A DNA stretch of 64,000 nucleotides, taken from positions 298,110,978-298,174,977 of the forward strand of contig NC_085140.1 of the NCBI RefSeq assembly GCF_024139115.2, written 5' to 3'. The translations under genes and the position numbers were made by a program. Under the pieces are notes generated by a model. That model did no database searches and had not been told where the DNA came from. It saw only the letters and a program-made list of their open reading frames with translations. Position 1 is the first letter of the stretch. Each line of letters opens with the position of its first letter. Origin of the DNA: Armigeres subalbatus. Taxonomy: Eukaryota; Arthropoda; Insecta; Diptera; Culicidae. Shown one piece after another: positions 30,831 to 42,978 of this stretch.

Positions 30831-31372
30831 AACATTTAAAACAAGAAAAGGTCGTCGACCAAATTACTTTTTGGGCCAAACAACTTTGGGCTAGATGGAA
30901 TTCGGTCAAATGATGTGCTTGGTCAAACTACATATTCGGCCTTGTTGCTTTCGGCCAAATTATTTTCTGCCGAACCACAAAAAATCTATTTCAGCGAGAA
31001 ATTCTTCGGAATTTCCACTCACAGTTTTTCTAAGATTTTACGGAGATTTGAACGATAATTCTCAAGGAAATCATTGGTATTTTCACGAAAAATTCTCTGG
31101 GGTTCCAACGTGATGATGAGGGGATCATTCGGAAAATTCGACTGTATCTTCGAAATTTCCACGAAAAATTCTACGGACTTCTTCAAATTTGAATCGGCGT
31201 GGAAAAATATAGATCAGCGGCTAAATTGTAAACGGCGGCGCGCCGATACAAAAATGCCGGCGGCGGCGGCGTGCCAAAAACTGTCGGCGGCGGCGGCGTG
31301 TCGCGGCGGCGCACACCTCTATTTGTAGTGTCAATTTTTTTCAGATTCGTGTTACTGGCTAAACTGTAGATA

Positions 31373-32614
31373 GGGTATCTGTTCCTATATCAATAACAAT
31401 AAGCCAATGCGCATATGAAATGCATTTATTTCTCACCCAATAATCAAGAAACATGAGAATAATTATGCTCGGCTGACATCATTTTTAATTGATAACAATT
31501 TGGTAACTTCAAAAAAGAAATTGTTATCACATTATAGAAGTATTTAGCTAAAAAACATCATCACTGTCATGCACCTATTTCAATAACATTCAAAAACAGT
31601 TAATCCTATGCCTGTACCTATATCAATAATACTGTTTCCAACATAAAATACGCACACTATTACTTGTGTGTATACGTAACGATACGATTGCAGTGATGCC
31701 GAATTCTTCAATGTTTTGTATTTGAGTTGAAATATAATTACAAAATTCGAGTTTTCGTTGTAGTTTTCCAACTTATCAGTTTGATTTTATGTTTGTCATA
31801 GCTTATCTCTTCGATATACCTTGTTTTACAAACATAAGAATTGAATTTCACAATGAAAGTTCATTCAAGCATTTTTGAAATAAAAATCTAGGTCGGCAAC
31901 CTTTGCCGATGCTGCAGCCATGTAAAAAGTTTGGAATACGGACAAGAATAATTTAGACGTTGTTCAAAATAAACCTATATCAAACTATAGGAAATTGCGT
32001 AAGTTTTTCAAATATGATTATATTTATAGTGAAATTGTGATGTGCTCTATGTGTTGTGAAGTATAGATAGTGGAATATATAGATGAGCGAAGATAAATCC
32101 TCTGTCTCCAAACGAACTGTCAAACGTGTCTCCAAACGAGCATGACGTCACGATTTCAATGGAAACGTTAAGGGCTGTGACGTCATATGCGCGTGTGCAC
32201 GGGCAAAAAAATCGACTCAGCCATGCTTTCGCTCATCTATAGATTCTACTATCTATATTGTGAAGTGTATTTTGAAAGGATTCATTTGTTTTAGCTTGAA
32301 ATTGAGTGGAAAACAACGGCGTGAAATGAGATGAATCTGCTAGTAGCAATCGAGCAGTGCATCAAATCAACAGTTCAGAGGTAGGAAAATAAAAATAAAT
32401 GTGTTTTATAATTTTGTTTTTAATAATTTGAGTCTAGTGAACTAAAACATTACTCAAACGGAATTTTAAATAATATTCCAAACATTGGAGAAGGTGGTCT
32501 ATTCATTATTGTGTACATACGATGTGAGAAATTGTAATCAAATTGATTTTTTATTTGGTTTATCGACGGTTGAGATTAATATACGGGCTGTTATTAATAT
32601 GGGAACAGATACCC
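31373..32614. mobile_element. TA-target element with GGGTATCTGTTCC ends, copy 1
   Basis: Inverted ends gggtatctgttcctatat and atatgggaacagataccc sit between TA dinucleotides (31371-31372 and 32615-32616). Removing it with one TA restores the LINE frame. It has no transposase frame and is 1242 bases long, including a 196-base insertion (32062-32257). A second copy without that insertion is at 53892-54928. Superfamily unassigned; a TA target fits Tc1/mariner-related elements. Confidence 0.8.
32062..32257. mobile_element. hAT-like MITE nested in the TA-target element (196 bp)
   Basis: It is flanked by the exact duplication TTGTGAAG (32054-32061 and 32258-32265). Ends tatagatagt and actatctata are inverted and continue as atagatgagcgaa / ttcgctcatctat. 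The second copy of the host element at 53892-54928 has the single, empty site ttgtgaag, which proves this is an insertion. Confidence 0.85.
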
Positions 32615-32616
32615 TA

Positions 32617-33358
32617 CTCGTTCCGTACTCTACGAAACTTCTTACTAAAGCTTTGTATGCCATACTTAAGGTTTCCGGATGTCCACCATACTTCGTACCG
32701 CTGATTACTTTCAGCATGTTGAGACGTTCTGCCATCTTCTGCGTTAATTCTCGCACGTGAGCACCAAAGCGTAGAGATTTGTCAATCAGAACCCCTAAAT
32801 ATCTGTGGTTCCTCACCGCTTCGATGTCTTCGTTGTTTATCGTGATTTGCATCCTCTTTGCACTGTTCAGGAATAGTATCGACTTCGTCTTCTGGGAGTT
32901 GACTGTGAAGTTAAGCTTTTTTGCAGCTTGGATGAAGCGTTTCATGAAGGCATTTCCTCTTTCGTTCACCTCCTCGATTGATCTTCCTGATACAATAATG
33001 GAGAAGTCGTCTGCGTATTGAACCAATATGACGCCATCAGCATGGATTTCCGCTGTGTAAACGTTGAACAATGTCGGTGACAATACATCTCCTTGCGGGA
33101 GCCCTTGATTTACGTATCTCACTACTTGTTGTTTACCCACCTGTAATTGAACTCTTCGGTTAGTTAGGAAGGTCAGTATCCAACTTCTGATCTCTGGTGG
33201 CGTTTCGTTTGTTTCCATAATTTCTTCTAGCTTTTCTGGCTTCACTGCGTTGAAGGCGTTAGAGAGATCGACGAATATGGCACCAACAATCAATCCTTCG
33301 CGTTTTGATGCTAATACGCTATTAACCATATATTCCAGACAGCCCGCTGTTGATATAC
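32617..33358 (-). pseudogene. I-type LINE reverse transcriptase
   Basis: This encodes the palm of the reverse transcriptase: GISTAGCLEYMVNSV, VGAIFVDLSNAFNAVK, NQGLPQGDVLSPTLFNVY, the catalytic YADDFSII and the thumb (RYLGVLIDKSLRFGAHV). It is open throughout, so damage comes from insertions rather than from point decay. The frame continues across the MITE at 33363 into the endonuclease and across the TA-target element at 32614. Confidence 0.85.
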
Positions 33359-33362
33359 CCTT

Positions 33363-33527
33363 GGGAAGATCCATTAATTACGTAACGCAAAAATTGGACT
33401 TTTTCAACCCCCCCTCCCCCCTATGTCACACTTTTTGTATGAAGCTTCTGAAAATTTTGTATGGATCGTCACACTTCACTCAACCCCCCCTCCCACCTCT
33501 AAGCGTTACGTAATTTGTGGACGTTCC
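33363..33527. mobile_element. MITE in the LINE reverse transcriptase (165 bp)
   Basis: Imperfect inverted ends share attacgtaacgc / gcgttacgtaat and extend to gggaagatcc / ggacgttcc. The flanking CCTT at 33359-33362 and 33528-33531 would be a 4-base target duplication. Removal with one CCTT rejoins the LINE frame exactly. The C-rich interior (aacccccc, ctccccc) is itself symmetrical. Confidence 0.7.
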
Positions 33528-33531
33528 CCTT

Positions 33532-34990
33532 CCGAAATCCAAAAGACAGGTTCGGAAGAATAGTCTTCTGGTCGAGATGTAGCTGAAGCTTCTCTAAAAC
33601 CGCTGCGTTCATTATTTTGAGACAACAGTTGATCATTGACTGGTATCGTATTAGTTCTCCATATCCTGTTCAGATCCGATATGATGATGTCGTTAATTTC
33701 GTTGTTGAGTGACCGCAACATACTGTATGATATTGCGTCTGGTCCTGGTGCTGATGGTGTTCTTTTCTTATTTAGAAATCGATTCCAGAAGTCGGCCGTA
33801 ATGATATCGTAGTTGGGTAGATAACTTGGCTGGAATTCCGAGAGTTCTTCCCAGGGGAAAAATTTATCAAAAAATTCCATGGCCATCCCTATGTCTGCAT
33901 GAACTAGTATGTTGCCCTCCGATTTCCTTTTCCCTGTTAGCTTTCGTAACTGTTCCCAAATAATTTTTGATGGTGTGCGAGGGTCAATGCTTGCAACGAA
34001 TTCCTCTTGAGACACCTTCTTCAGATGATTGAAAATAGCTTCCTTCCGTTTGAGCTGAATTAGCTCGTGCATACCTCCTGTGCGATTAAACCGCATGCGG
34101 GCTTCTCGCTTTTCCTGCCATGTTTGCTCCACTTCTGTAGACCACCAGAATTTAGGTTTGTATTTGTCTTTCTGCCTGGAGTTCTTTATGATTCGCCGTG
34201 TTTCATTTTGCAAATCGTCGATGCCTTTGATGTTCTCGCCATTTAGTTGACATATTGCAGCTTTCACCTTGGACTTATTTACAAAATAACGTTCAGATTT
34301 CCCTTCTGCGAGTTGGACGTCCGTTACTAGCGCAAGATGGCGACTACCAATTCCGAAGTCTAGTGTTTGCATTGATGTATTGTTAATCAGCTGCGGTGTT
34401 ACCATAACCAGGTCAATTGCCGATGGGCATTTTCCTAGCTCCGCTGGAATAAACGTTGCATGTCCACTGTTGAGGAGGATTAAATTTTCATCATTTATTA
34501 GATCGAATAACACTATACCATTTCTGTCGGAATGATGTGGATCCCATGCACTATGGTTAGCGTTGAAGTCTCCACCGACTATCGCTCTTTTATATTTTCG
34601 AATTTCCCTGAAGATAATGTCGATGTTATCCCGTAACTCAAGCTGCGGAACTTTCGGAGCGATGTAGATCGATACTAGTAGGATATCCAATCCGACGATT
34701 TGCCTTGCAACTACTTGTATTCGCTGAAAACTTGGAATAATCACTTCTCTCGTTTTGATTTTCTTGTTTATTATTATTCCCGCACCACCGTATCCATCAT
34801 CCCTAGATTTGAGGAAGGTGAAATACCCTGGCACTTTATATTTAGTACTTTCTAACTCTAATCTGCTCCACGTTTCGCTTACATAGGCTACATTGTATTG
34901 TTCCTTTATTAGTATTCTTGCTAATTCATCCTTATTTTTTTCTAGGCTTTGTATGTTTATTTGAAAGATTCGTATGTTTTGCTCTGTCAT
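33532..34990 (-). CDS. I-type LINE ORF2 N-terminus: endonuclease and RT start
   Basis: The start methionine (MTEQNIRIFQINIQSL) lies 25 bases beyond the ORF1 stop. The apurinic-type endonuclease is complete: QINIQSLEKN, SETWSR, VGGDFNANHSAWD, AIDLVMV and the terminal GSRHLALV (where many families have SDH). A linker and the reverse transcriptase N-terminal region follow (KKRTPSAPGPDAISYSML). Endonuclease activity would nick target DNA. The frame is intact for about 480 codons up to the MITE. Confidence 0.85.
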
Positions 34991-35322
34991 GTTCTACTTA
35001 CTTTTCCATCCTAGTTCAGTTCGACTCCTGCGACCAGTCTATAGTACTGGATCGAAGGCGACGGTTGCTGACATTTTCCTTCATAGTTCTGCTGTTATCC
35101 GCTATGTCTGTGATCTTCCCACCAGCTGCTCCTTGGAACGCTGTGTCATCCCCGTTTTGGTCATTTTTGCTGAGCTGCTCCGTGATCTTCTGGGTTCTCT
35201 GTTCTTGGAATTGTTGAGCCCATCGTTCAAAGTCGGATACTTTGAATTTGTTAAAAAGGGCTACCCCTGCACTCTCCTTTTCGCTGGTCTTCTTCTTTTT
35301 ATCGGCTAGCACCTGTACCTGG

Positions 35323-37864
35323 ATACGATGGATGCCCACTGCGGGACGTCAAAATCGTCATCGGTGACATGAACGCTCAGGTAGGAAGGGAGGAAATGTA
35401 TAGACCGGTCATCGGACCGGATAGTCTGCATACCGTATCGAACGACAACGGCCAACGATGCATAAACTTTGCAGCCTCCCGCGGAATGGTAGTCCGAAGC
35501 ACTTTCTTCCCCCGTAAGAATATCCACAAGGCCACATGGAAATCACCTAATCAAGTAACGGAAAACCAAATCGACCACGTTCTAATCGACGGTAAATTCT
35601 TCTCCGACATCACGAACGTACGCACTTACCGCAGTGCGAATATTGAATCCGACCACTACCTCGTCGCAGTATGTCTGCGCTCAAAACTCTCGACGGTGAT
35701 CAACACGCGTCGGAGTCGTCCGCCGCGGCTTAACATTGGGCGGCTACAAGACGGTAGACTAGCCCAAGACTACGCGCAGCAGCTGGAAGTGGCACTCCCA
35801 ACGGAAGAGCAGCTAGGCGCAGCATCTCTTGAAGATGGCTGGAGAGATATTCGATCCGCCATTGGAAGCACCGCAACCGCTGCACTAGGCACGGTGGCTC
35901 CGGATCAGAGAAACGACTGGTATGACGGCGAATGTGAGCAATTAGTTGAGGAGAAGAATGCAGCATGGGCGAGATTGCTGCAACACCGCACGAGGGCGAA
36001 CGAGGCACGATACAAACAGGCGCGGAACAGACAAAACTCGATTTTCCGGAGGAAAAAGCGCCAGCAGGAAGATCGAGACCGTGAAGAGACGGAGGAACTG
36101 TACCGCGCTAATAACGCACGAAAGTTCTATGAGAAGTTGAACCGTTCACGTAAGGGCCACATGCCACAGCCCGATATGTGTAAGGACATAAACGGGAACC
36201 TTCTTACGAACGAGCGTGAGGTGATCCAAAGGTGGCGGCAGCACTACGAAGAGCACCTGAATGGCGATATGGCAGACAACGGTGGCGGTATGGTAATGAA
36301 CCTAGGAGCACGCGCGCAGGACATGCGACTTCCGGCTCCGAATCTCCAGGAAATCCAGGAGGAGATCGGCCGGCTGAAAAACAACAAAGCCCCTGGAGTT
36401 GACCAACTACCAGGAGAGCTGTTTAAACACGGTGGTGAAGCACTGGCTAGAGCGCTGCACTGGGTGATTACCAAGGTTTGGGAGGATGAGGTTCTGCCGC
36501 AGGAGTGGATGGAAGGTGTCGTGTGTCCCATCTACTAGCAACTACCGCGCAATCACATTGCTGAACGCCGCCTACAAGGTACTCTCCCAAATTTTATGCC
36601 GTCGACTAACACCAATTGCAAGAGAGTTCGTGGGGCAGTACCAGGCGGGATTTATGGGTGAACGCTCCACCACAGACCAGGTGTTCGCCATACGTCAGGT
36701 ATTGCAGAAATGCCGCGAATACAACGTGCCCACACATCATCTATTTATCGACTTCAAAGCCGCATATGATACAATCGATCGGGACCAGCTATGGCAGCTA
36801 ATGCACGAAAACGGATTTCCGGATAAACTGATACGGTTGATCAAGGCGACGATGGATCGGGTGATGTGCGTAGTTCGAGTTTCAGGGGCATTCTCGAGTC
36901 CCTTCGAAACCCGTAGAGGGTTACGGCAAGGTGATGGTCTTTCGTGTCTGCTATTCAACATCGCTTTGGAGGGAGTAATACGAAGGGCAGGGATTGACAC
37001 GAGTGGTACGATTTTCACGAAGTCCGTCCAGTTATTTGGTTTCGCCGACGACATTGATATCATGGCACGTAACTTTGAGAGGATGGAGGAAGCCTACATC
37101 AGACTGAAAAGCGAAGCTAAACGGATTGGACTAGTCATCAACACGTCGAAGACGAAGTACATGATAGGAAGAGGCTCAAGAGAGGTCAATGTGAGCCACC
37201 CACCACGAGTTTGTATCGGTGGTGACGAAATCGAGGTGGTTGAAGAATTCGTGTACTTGGGCTCACTGGTGACCGCCGATAACGATACCAGCAGAGAAAT
37301 TCGAAGACGCATAGTGGCTGGAAATCGTACGTACTTTGGACTCCGCAAGACGCTCCGATCGAATAGAGTTCGCCGCCGTACCAAACTGACTATCTACAAA
37401 ACGCTTATAAGACCGGTAGTTCTCTACGGACACGAGACCTGGACGATGCTCGTGGAGGACCAACGCGCACTGGGAGTTTTCGAAAGGAAAGTGTTGCGTA
37501 CCATCTATGGTGGGTTGCAGATGGCGGACGGTACGTGGAGGAGGCGAATGAACCACGAGTTGCATCAGCTGTTGGGAGAACCATCCATCGTTCACACCGC
37601 GAAAATCGGAAGACTGCGGTGGGCCGGGCACGTAGCCAGAATGTCGGACAGTAATCCGGTGAAAATGGTTCTCGACAACGATCCGACGGGAACAAGAAGG
37701 CGAGGTGCACAGCGGGCAAGGTGGATCGATCAGGTGGAGGACGACTTGCAGACCCTCCGCAGACTGCGTGGTTGGCGAAGTGCAGCCATGAACCGAGCTG
37801 AATGGAGAAGTCTTTTATGTGCAGCACAGGCCACTCCGGCCTTAGTCTGATGATAAATAAATAA
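35323..37864 (+). mobile_element. 5'-truncated RTE-clade LINE with 12 bp target duplication
   Basis: It is flanked by exact 12-base copies of ACCTGTACCTGG (35311-35322 and 37865-37876). It starts inside the endonuclease region and ends gatgataaataaataa, a short A-rich repeat tail as in RTE elements rather than a long poly(A). It is inserted in opposite orientation in ORF1 of the I-type LINE. The exact duplication implies a recent insertion. Confidence 0.9.
35369..37850 (+). pseudogene. RTE-clade LINE pol: partial endonuclease and reverse transcriptase
   Basis: The C-terminal half of the endonuclease (MNAQVGREE, TWKSPNQVTENQIDHVLI, SDHYLV) is followed by a linker (DQRNDWYDGECEQLVEEKN), then reverse transcriptase with NYRAITLLNAAYKVLS, FIDFKAAYDTIDR, RGLRQGDGLSCLLFNIALE and the catalytic FADDIDIM. 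The C-terminus has KIGRLRWAGHVARM and ARWIDQVEDDLQTL. A small deletion at about 36530, between VVCPIY and SNYRAI, shifts the frame; the two open frames overlap at 36486-36538. The element is otherwise open for more than 800 codons. Confidence 0.9.
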
Positions 37865-39080
37865 ACCTGTACCTGGTCGGCGATATTCACATTCTGAATC
37901 GTTCTCTTCGGCTTCTGAGGTCTGTACTGTCTTTCGTTCTGCGTACGGTAAAGTCCCGCGGTCATATTCGCGAAGCTCTCCGGAAGGGTTGGGTATTCTT
38001 CCGCATTTTCCAGGGCATCATAATGGTTTTGTGTTAGAATCGGATTTTGTTCCTGTGCTTCCATATACGTCATTGTTGACTTCGCCATGATTGTTTTTAT
38101 ATTTCGTTGCCTCACTCTCTCAGCACAGTTTTCGTCCGATGTTTTGTGTTCCGAGTTGGTTCTGCAATAAAGGCACTTCCGTTTATTCGGGCTTTCACCC
38201 AGCTCCATTCCACAACAGCACACAACAACATGTGCAGTTTTCGCAACGTTTCTTCGATCGGCAGCTATCGGTCTTGTAATTGTACCTTAAACAGTACTGG
38301 CTTGCTTATGAATGGTCGTACTGAATTCACACAGCAGAACAGACGAACATTCTTCGGTAGTACGCTTGCGCGGAATGCAATGCTGATTCTGTTCGTTTCT
38401 ACTTTGTTTCCTCCTTCATACCTGTGTAGACGGTTGATGCCAAGAACCGGGCAATCACTTCAGATGTTTTGCTGTATTTCCTCGATTGTCATGTCGACTG
38501 GAACTCCTGATATCACTCCTGACACTGCCACAAAGCTTCGTGGTATGTAGGCGCGGTAACCCTTTGGTTGTAACTGCTTATCTGCTTGCAGATTATTTGC
38601 TGCTCGGTAGCACTTCATAAAAACCAGTACCTTGTTTCTGCCGAGAGGGCGCAGATTGTTAATGTTGTTTTTGTATTCGTTGTTTTGCGACAACATTCGT
38701 CCTACGGTCAATTTGTTGATTTGCGCTTTGGCATCCCCATCATTCTCCAGCTGCACGATAACCCTGTACGGAGACGTGTCATTTGCGTTGTACTCATAGA
38801 TCCGATGCTTTGCACTACTGTCGGGTGGTTTATTCTGCTGTCCAGGTGGGTCCGCCATTTTGTGGTTTGGATTTCAGCGTATTTGTTTCTTTTCCTCACT
38901 CAATAACAATTGATTCGATGATTTGGATTATACTCACTCGATAAACTTTGTCACTTTCAGAGATACTTAATTGGAGAAAATATTTCGTAATTATGCGAAA
39001 ACAGAAGCACTTGAAAAATTTTCCTTCCTTCCACCTCTGCGATTTGTCCGGGAGTCTTGAAGGAGGGACGGAAAATGAAT

Positions 39081-39753
39081 TTTGACTCCTCGGAAGTAGT
39101 TGATTCGCCTTCGTAAATTATAATTTTATTTACATAGTTTTATGTGATCCTGTAGGTCGTGATCCTCGTCGGCAGAGAACTTCGACAATGCTACGAAAAT
39201 GGATATAATACCTAGATTATATTTTGTAGAACTATTGCACGAGTAATAAATTCGTCGCCGTAACCTGTAGCTAATAGGGTTGAAGGAAACTATTATTGTA
39301 AGTTCAAATGAAATGTTGTAAATCATCAAACTAATAACAATACAATTCAGTTTTAAGCTGCTGTGATTAACTTCGCTCTGTAAACAAATGCAAACACCAT
39401 GAATAATTACTAATGGCTCTTAGTACAAATACCGAACACAATCTGAAAAAGCGGGTGACAAGTTTCTTTCAAACACAAATTGACAAACCAAGGACGAATC
39501 TTTACCCGGAATGGACTGTATATTGACTTAAAATTTTAGAATTTTCGTTTTCATAGAAGGTACGCATATCGGAATACGACGGGAAATGGACCAGATAAAA
39601 CACAATCCAAGTAAAATGGTAGAAACGACATAATGGAAAAAATAATGAGATAAACAATATGCATAAATAGAAGAATGTGCGAGAGTAGAGATAAGTAGAA
39701 AAATCAGAAAAAAAATAATTGTAAATGGGCAAAATTCGTCCGTTTTATGTTGA
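39081..39753. other. Spacer between the LINE and shuttle craft
   Basis: AT-rich sequence with no recognised gene. The 3' UTR of shuttle craft must lie here. A minus-strand AATAAA exists at 39125-39130, which would give a 3' UTR of about 630 bases, but the assignment is weak. Confidence 0.4.
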
Positions 39754-42700
39754 TCATTTGTTTGCCGCACTGGCACCACCTGCTGGCGCCCTACCCCAGG
39801 CATTCAAATTGGGAACCACCACACGACGTTGTCCGCTTTCGCGTTGCAAAACTTCCAGAAGGCTCATGCTGGGCAGCCAGGTCTGTAACGAGATGGGACT
39901 CTTTTAGCCTTATCTGAAAATTGAGTTCACCAAAAGTGATTTACCTTAAACCGATCGGCCGTGGCCACCACGTTGCGGTTCGGTTCGGCATCGTAGGCCA
40001 CCGACTCGACACCAAACATTCCGCACATTTCGTGCACAACACGCCGCTTATCGCGGTTCATCACCGGGAATGAATGGCTACGCGAGTGTTTGCTCTCCTT
40101 TGCTAGCTTGACCAGCTCGGTGAGTTTCTCGTGGACCATCTTGATCAGGGTGGGATCCTTCTTGGCGAAGGTTTTCAAAAAGTCTGAATAGTTCGGCTGC
40201 AGCTTGGATGACAGGTCCGGGTTGCGAATCTGGAGACCGATGGCCAGGCGCCGGTTTCGTTCCACTAGGCGGCACTCTTCGCTGCACTCCAGGCTGGAAG
40301 ATCCAATAATGATTAGAACGATGTTCGCTGATTTTTGGGGTGCATATGGAAATGAACATAAATTTTCTACTCACGTTTTGTTGCTTTTTGGTTTACCAGA
40401 GCCAAGGATATCGCTCAGCTCCACCGATCCGCCGCGTTGCATTTCCTGCATGGAAGAGGCCAACTGGGCAGAAGCGAATCGCCGATAGTCCTTGCCGAAG
40501 TCATGACATGTTCGCATCTGTTTCCGGTGGCCACACTCGCACGTAACCTCAACCATTTCCTTACAGGGTAGATCGGGTGGACATTCTCCGTCATGGCAAG
40601 GAGCCTTGCACTGGTGAGTGCAGTTCGTTCTGGGGGTGGTGCAGCTTTGCTTGCAAATTTCGCCCTCTTCGAAGCATTCGTTCTGGTGACACGGTTTGAT
40701 GCACTTGTGACGTCCACAGGGCAGTGGTTTGGCGCATGCAAGGCCACAACTGAACGAGCTCTGGAAGCACGGGATAGTCTTTCGTTGTTCGTGTTTGCCG
40801 TAGCAATGTTGGGTGGTCAGCACAACGCACGGCGGACAGTCGGTATCCGAATGGCAGTTGTGCAGAACGGGGTGGGAACAGCTGTGCCGTCGAGAGCAGG
40901 GTTTATCGCAATGAGGTTTTTTCGTTCCACAAGGCACTGGTGGATAAATAATGCTAGCTCCACACTCGCAGGTTAACTCGTCGAACGATACGCGGTGGCA
41001 TGTTTGGCACGAGCCTTTGTGACAGGTCTTATCGCAGCGATGACGACCGCAGGACAGCATTTTGGAGCAAGTTTTTGTGCAGATGTGATCGAAATCGATG
41101 CAACATTCCTGGTTACACTTGTGTTTGGCGCAGCTACGCATTCGACTGCAGCGCTTCTTACATCGTGCATCATCGGCTCGGGTTTGAAGCTGTTTGCATT
41201 TCATTTGCTGGTCCATGTGGCCGCAGCGGCATTTGACAACAGTAGATTTATTACACGGCGGACAATCGCCCAAGTGGCATTTGGCGATACATACGTGATG
41301 AGCACCCGGGGTGCCACAGAGAAGTTGCTTCCCACAGACAGATTCACAGACTGGTATAGGGTCCAAGCATGATTCCCTTTCGCCTTTGATAATTGCTTGT
41401 TTCCCACATGGACATGACGTGATATGTCCGGGAGAGAGCAAACACTCGCCACAAGTGCTCGTGTGGCAAAGTTTCGTGCAGTTGTGGTTCTTGCAACTCA
41501 GCTGGGCATTACAAACTTTCTCACAACAGAAACGAGTATTATCCAAATTATCAACCGTACAAGCTACCAGCCTTTTCTCTTTCCCACAGTGACATTCGTG
41601 CTCCAAAGTTTCCTCACATTGGTTGCAAGCTCCGTAGTGGCACTTCTGCTGACAACTGTGAATGCCGCAATTCAAAGCTCTTTCGCAAGTGGCATCGCAA
41701 AGGATCTCATCTTTCTGACGGCACTGCATCGGCTTGGTGGAGCGGCCGCATCCACAGCTTCTCTGAACTATCGCCTGACACGGCGGACAAGGTCCCGGGT
41801 GGCAGAGCTGAGTGCACGAATGTTCACAAATCTCTTCGCGGCCACATAGCTCTCCGCACGAGTGGGCCACATCGTTCCGATTGTATTGGGGATTCCTCTG
41901 CTTGCCACAGAAACAGTAGTATTCGTGGGGTACCTGTTTAAAATAAAACATCAGAATAAGTAACGATAATAAATAAGTATTTTGGAGTTTCTTAAGCGGA
42001 ACAAAGCCGTTTACACTTTAGAAACCTCCGCTGTATAATACTGAGCTAGCAAGTTACCTTCTTCGACACGTTCTGACACGCAGGGCATCGCCACCCATCG
42101 TCGGACTTAGAACTGCTGGCCCATTTGGTCGTACAGTTCAGATGCAGAATGTGGTAGCAGTTCGGACAGGACCAAACCGATTGAGTGGGGCGCACCAGTT
42201 CGCAACAAACGAGACACTCCAGTTTGCAGGAATCCAGCTCCCGAATCAATTTCTCGCGCTGCGAGCACTTGGAGATGATTTTCGCTTCTAACTTTTCCTG
42301 GCGGGCCCGGTTTCTCTGAAACCCATTCGGTCTCCGTTGCTCCTTCATGTCCGCGTCCTTGGATTCACTCTGATTGTGATTGCTGTTGCCGTTCATCTGA
42401 GGCTCGTTTCGATCCTGGTCCGGTCTTTGACCTTGGCGGCCAAACCGGAATCGTCCTCCCCCATTGTTTCCCTTCCATCTTCCATTTTGTTGAGGTAGTT
42501 GTTGAGCCCTACGAGGACGGTCGTAGTCTCTTGAGGTGTCCTCATATCCTCCGTTTTGAAAATGTCCTTCTCCACCATTCTCCCTCGGTTCACGGAAATC
42601 ATTGAAACCACGTCCTCGCCCCCTCGCAAATCCATTACGATCTCCGTTACGATTATTCTTGCGACCATTGTTCCACCTTGGTCTGTCGTACTGCTTGCGT

Positions 42701-42978
42701 ACAGCGCCGGTTGCTCTCTCCCCATTGCATTGACCAGTGATGCTTTCTTGATGAGGAAGCCTTCCTTCCTGCCGTTGCCAGCTTGGTACAAATTCCGCTG
42801 CGGTTGGTTTCAGGCTTGAGCTTCGTTCACTGTCAAATCCACCACCTGAACGCGAATTGGATGGTTCTTGCCCGAGGGAAGCACGCGTGGAAAATTGCGA
42901 TATGAATTGCTCAAAGCTTTGATGTCCACCACCGGATGCTACTGAGGACGACGGTCCTTCTCTTCCACCTGACGCCAT
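39754..42978 (-). CDS. stc: NF-X1 type zinc-finger protein, shuttle craft
   Basis: Coding exons on the minus strand are 42978-42058, 41933-40375, 40293-39945 and 39882-39754. All have GT-AG introns (124, 81 and 62 bases) and join in frame to 985 residues, the size of fly shuttle craft. The N-terminal 220 residues are disordered, rich in G, N and R, with RGRGRG. A RING/PHD-like finger is at about 255-305 (CLVCCELV ... [12 protein letters not shown] ... CPAC). Exon 2 carries tandem NF-X1 cysteine repeats (for example [31 protein letters not shown]). An R3H domain is in exon 3 ([25 protein letters not shown]). The family consists of nuclear DNA-binding regulators; in flies stc acts in nervous system development. 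Confidence 0.93.

Larger units (their letters stand above)
27797..31321. mobile_element. Non-autonomous hAT-like element with GGC-rich ends (3.5 kb)
   Basis: The ends TAGAGGTGTGCGCC and GGCGCACACCTCTA are exact inverses, flanked by the exact 8-base duplication TTTGTAGT (27789-27796 and 31322-31329). CGGCGGCGG-rich subterminal blocks lie inside both ends (27822-27920 and 31230-31310), as potential transposase binding sites. The interior has no transposase frame. It is AT-rich and built largely of degenerate GGAATTTC/GAAGAATTTCC words. It also holds a SINE fragment and an older inverted repeat. Confidence 0.85.
35016..38858 (-). pseudogene. I-type LINE ORF1, split by the RTE insertion
   Basis: ORF1 starts MADPPGQQNK at 38858, reaches a premature stop near 38460 and continues with shifts to 37877. 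It resumes at 35322 and stops at 35016. A nucleic-acid-binding region with several cysteine clusters (CRSKKRCENC, then CLYCRTNSEHKTSDENC) occupies 38100-38270. The last part is lysine- and glutamate-rich. Across the RTE insertion the frame is restored when the insertion and one 12-base duplication are removed. The product would bind LINE RNA. Confidence 0.75.
26200..39080 (-). mobile_element. I-type LINE with RNase H, split by five insertions
   Basis: On the minus strand the order is ORF1 (38858 to 35016), endonuclease (from 34990), reverse transcriptase, RNase H and a terminal CCHC-like motif ending at 26234. The insertions are 27309-27698, 27797-31321, 31373-32614, 33363-33527 and 35323-37864, together about 7.9 kb. 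Without them the element is about 4.9 kb, a normal length for the I superfamily. RNase H after the reverse transcriptase excludes Jockey and RTE. The exact ends are estimated. Confidence 0.85.

Noticed and set aside
38091..38906. Plus-strand frames across the I-type LINE ORF1
   Set aside because: They are antisense shadows of ORF1, whose cysteine clusters lie on the minus strand.
40415..41849. Several long frames on both strands within the shuttle craft exon
   Set aside because: They are shadows of the cysteine-rich coding exon; only the minus-strand frame shows the NF-X1 pattern and matching splice phases.
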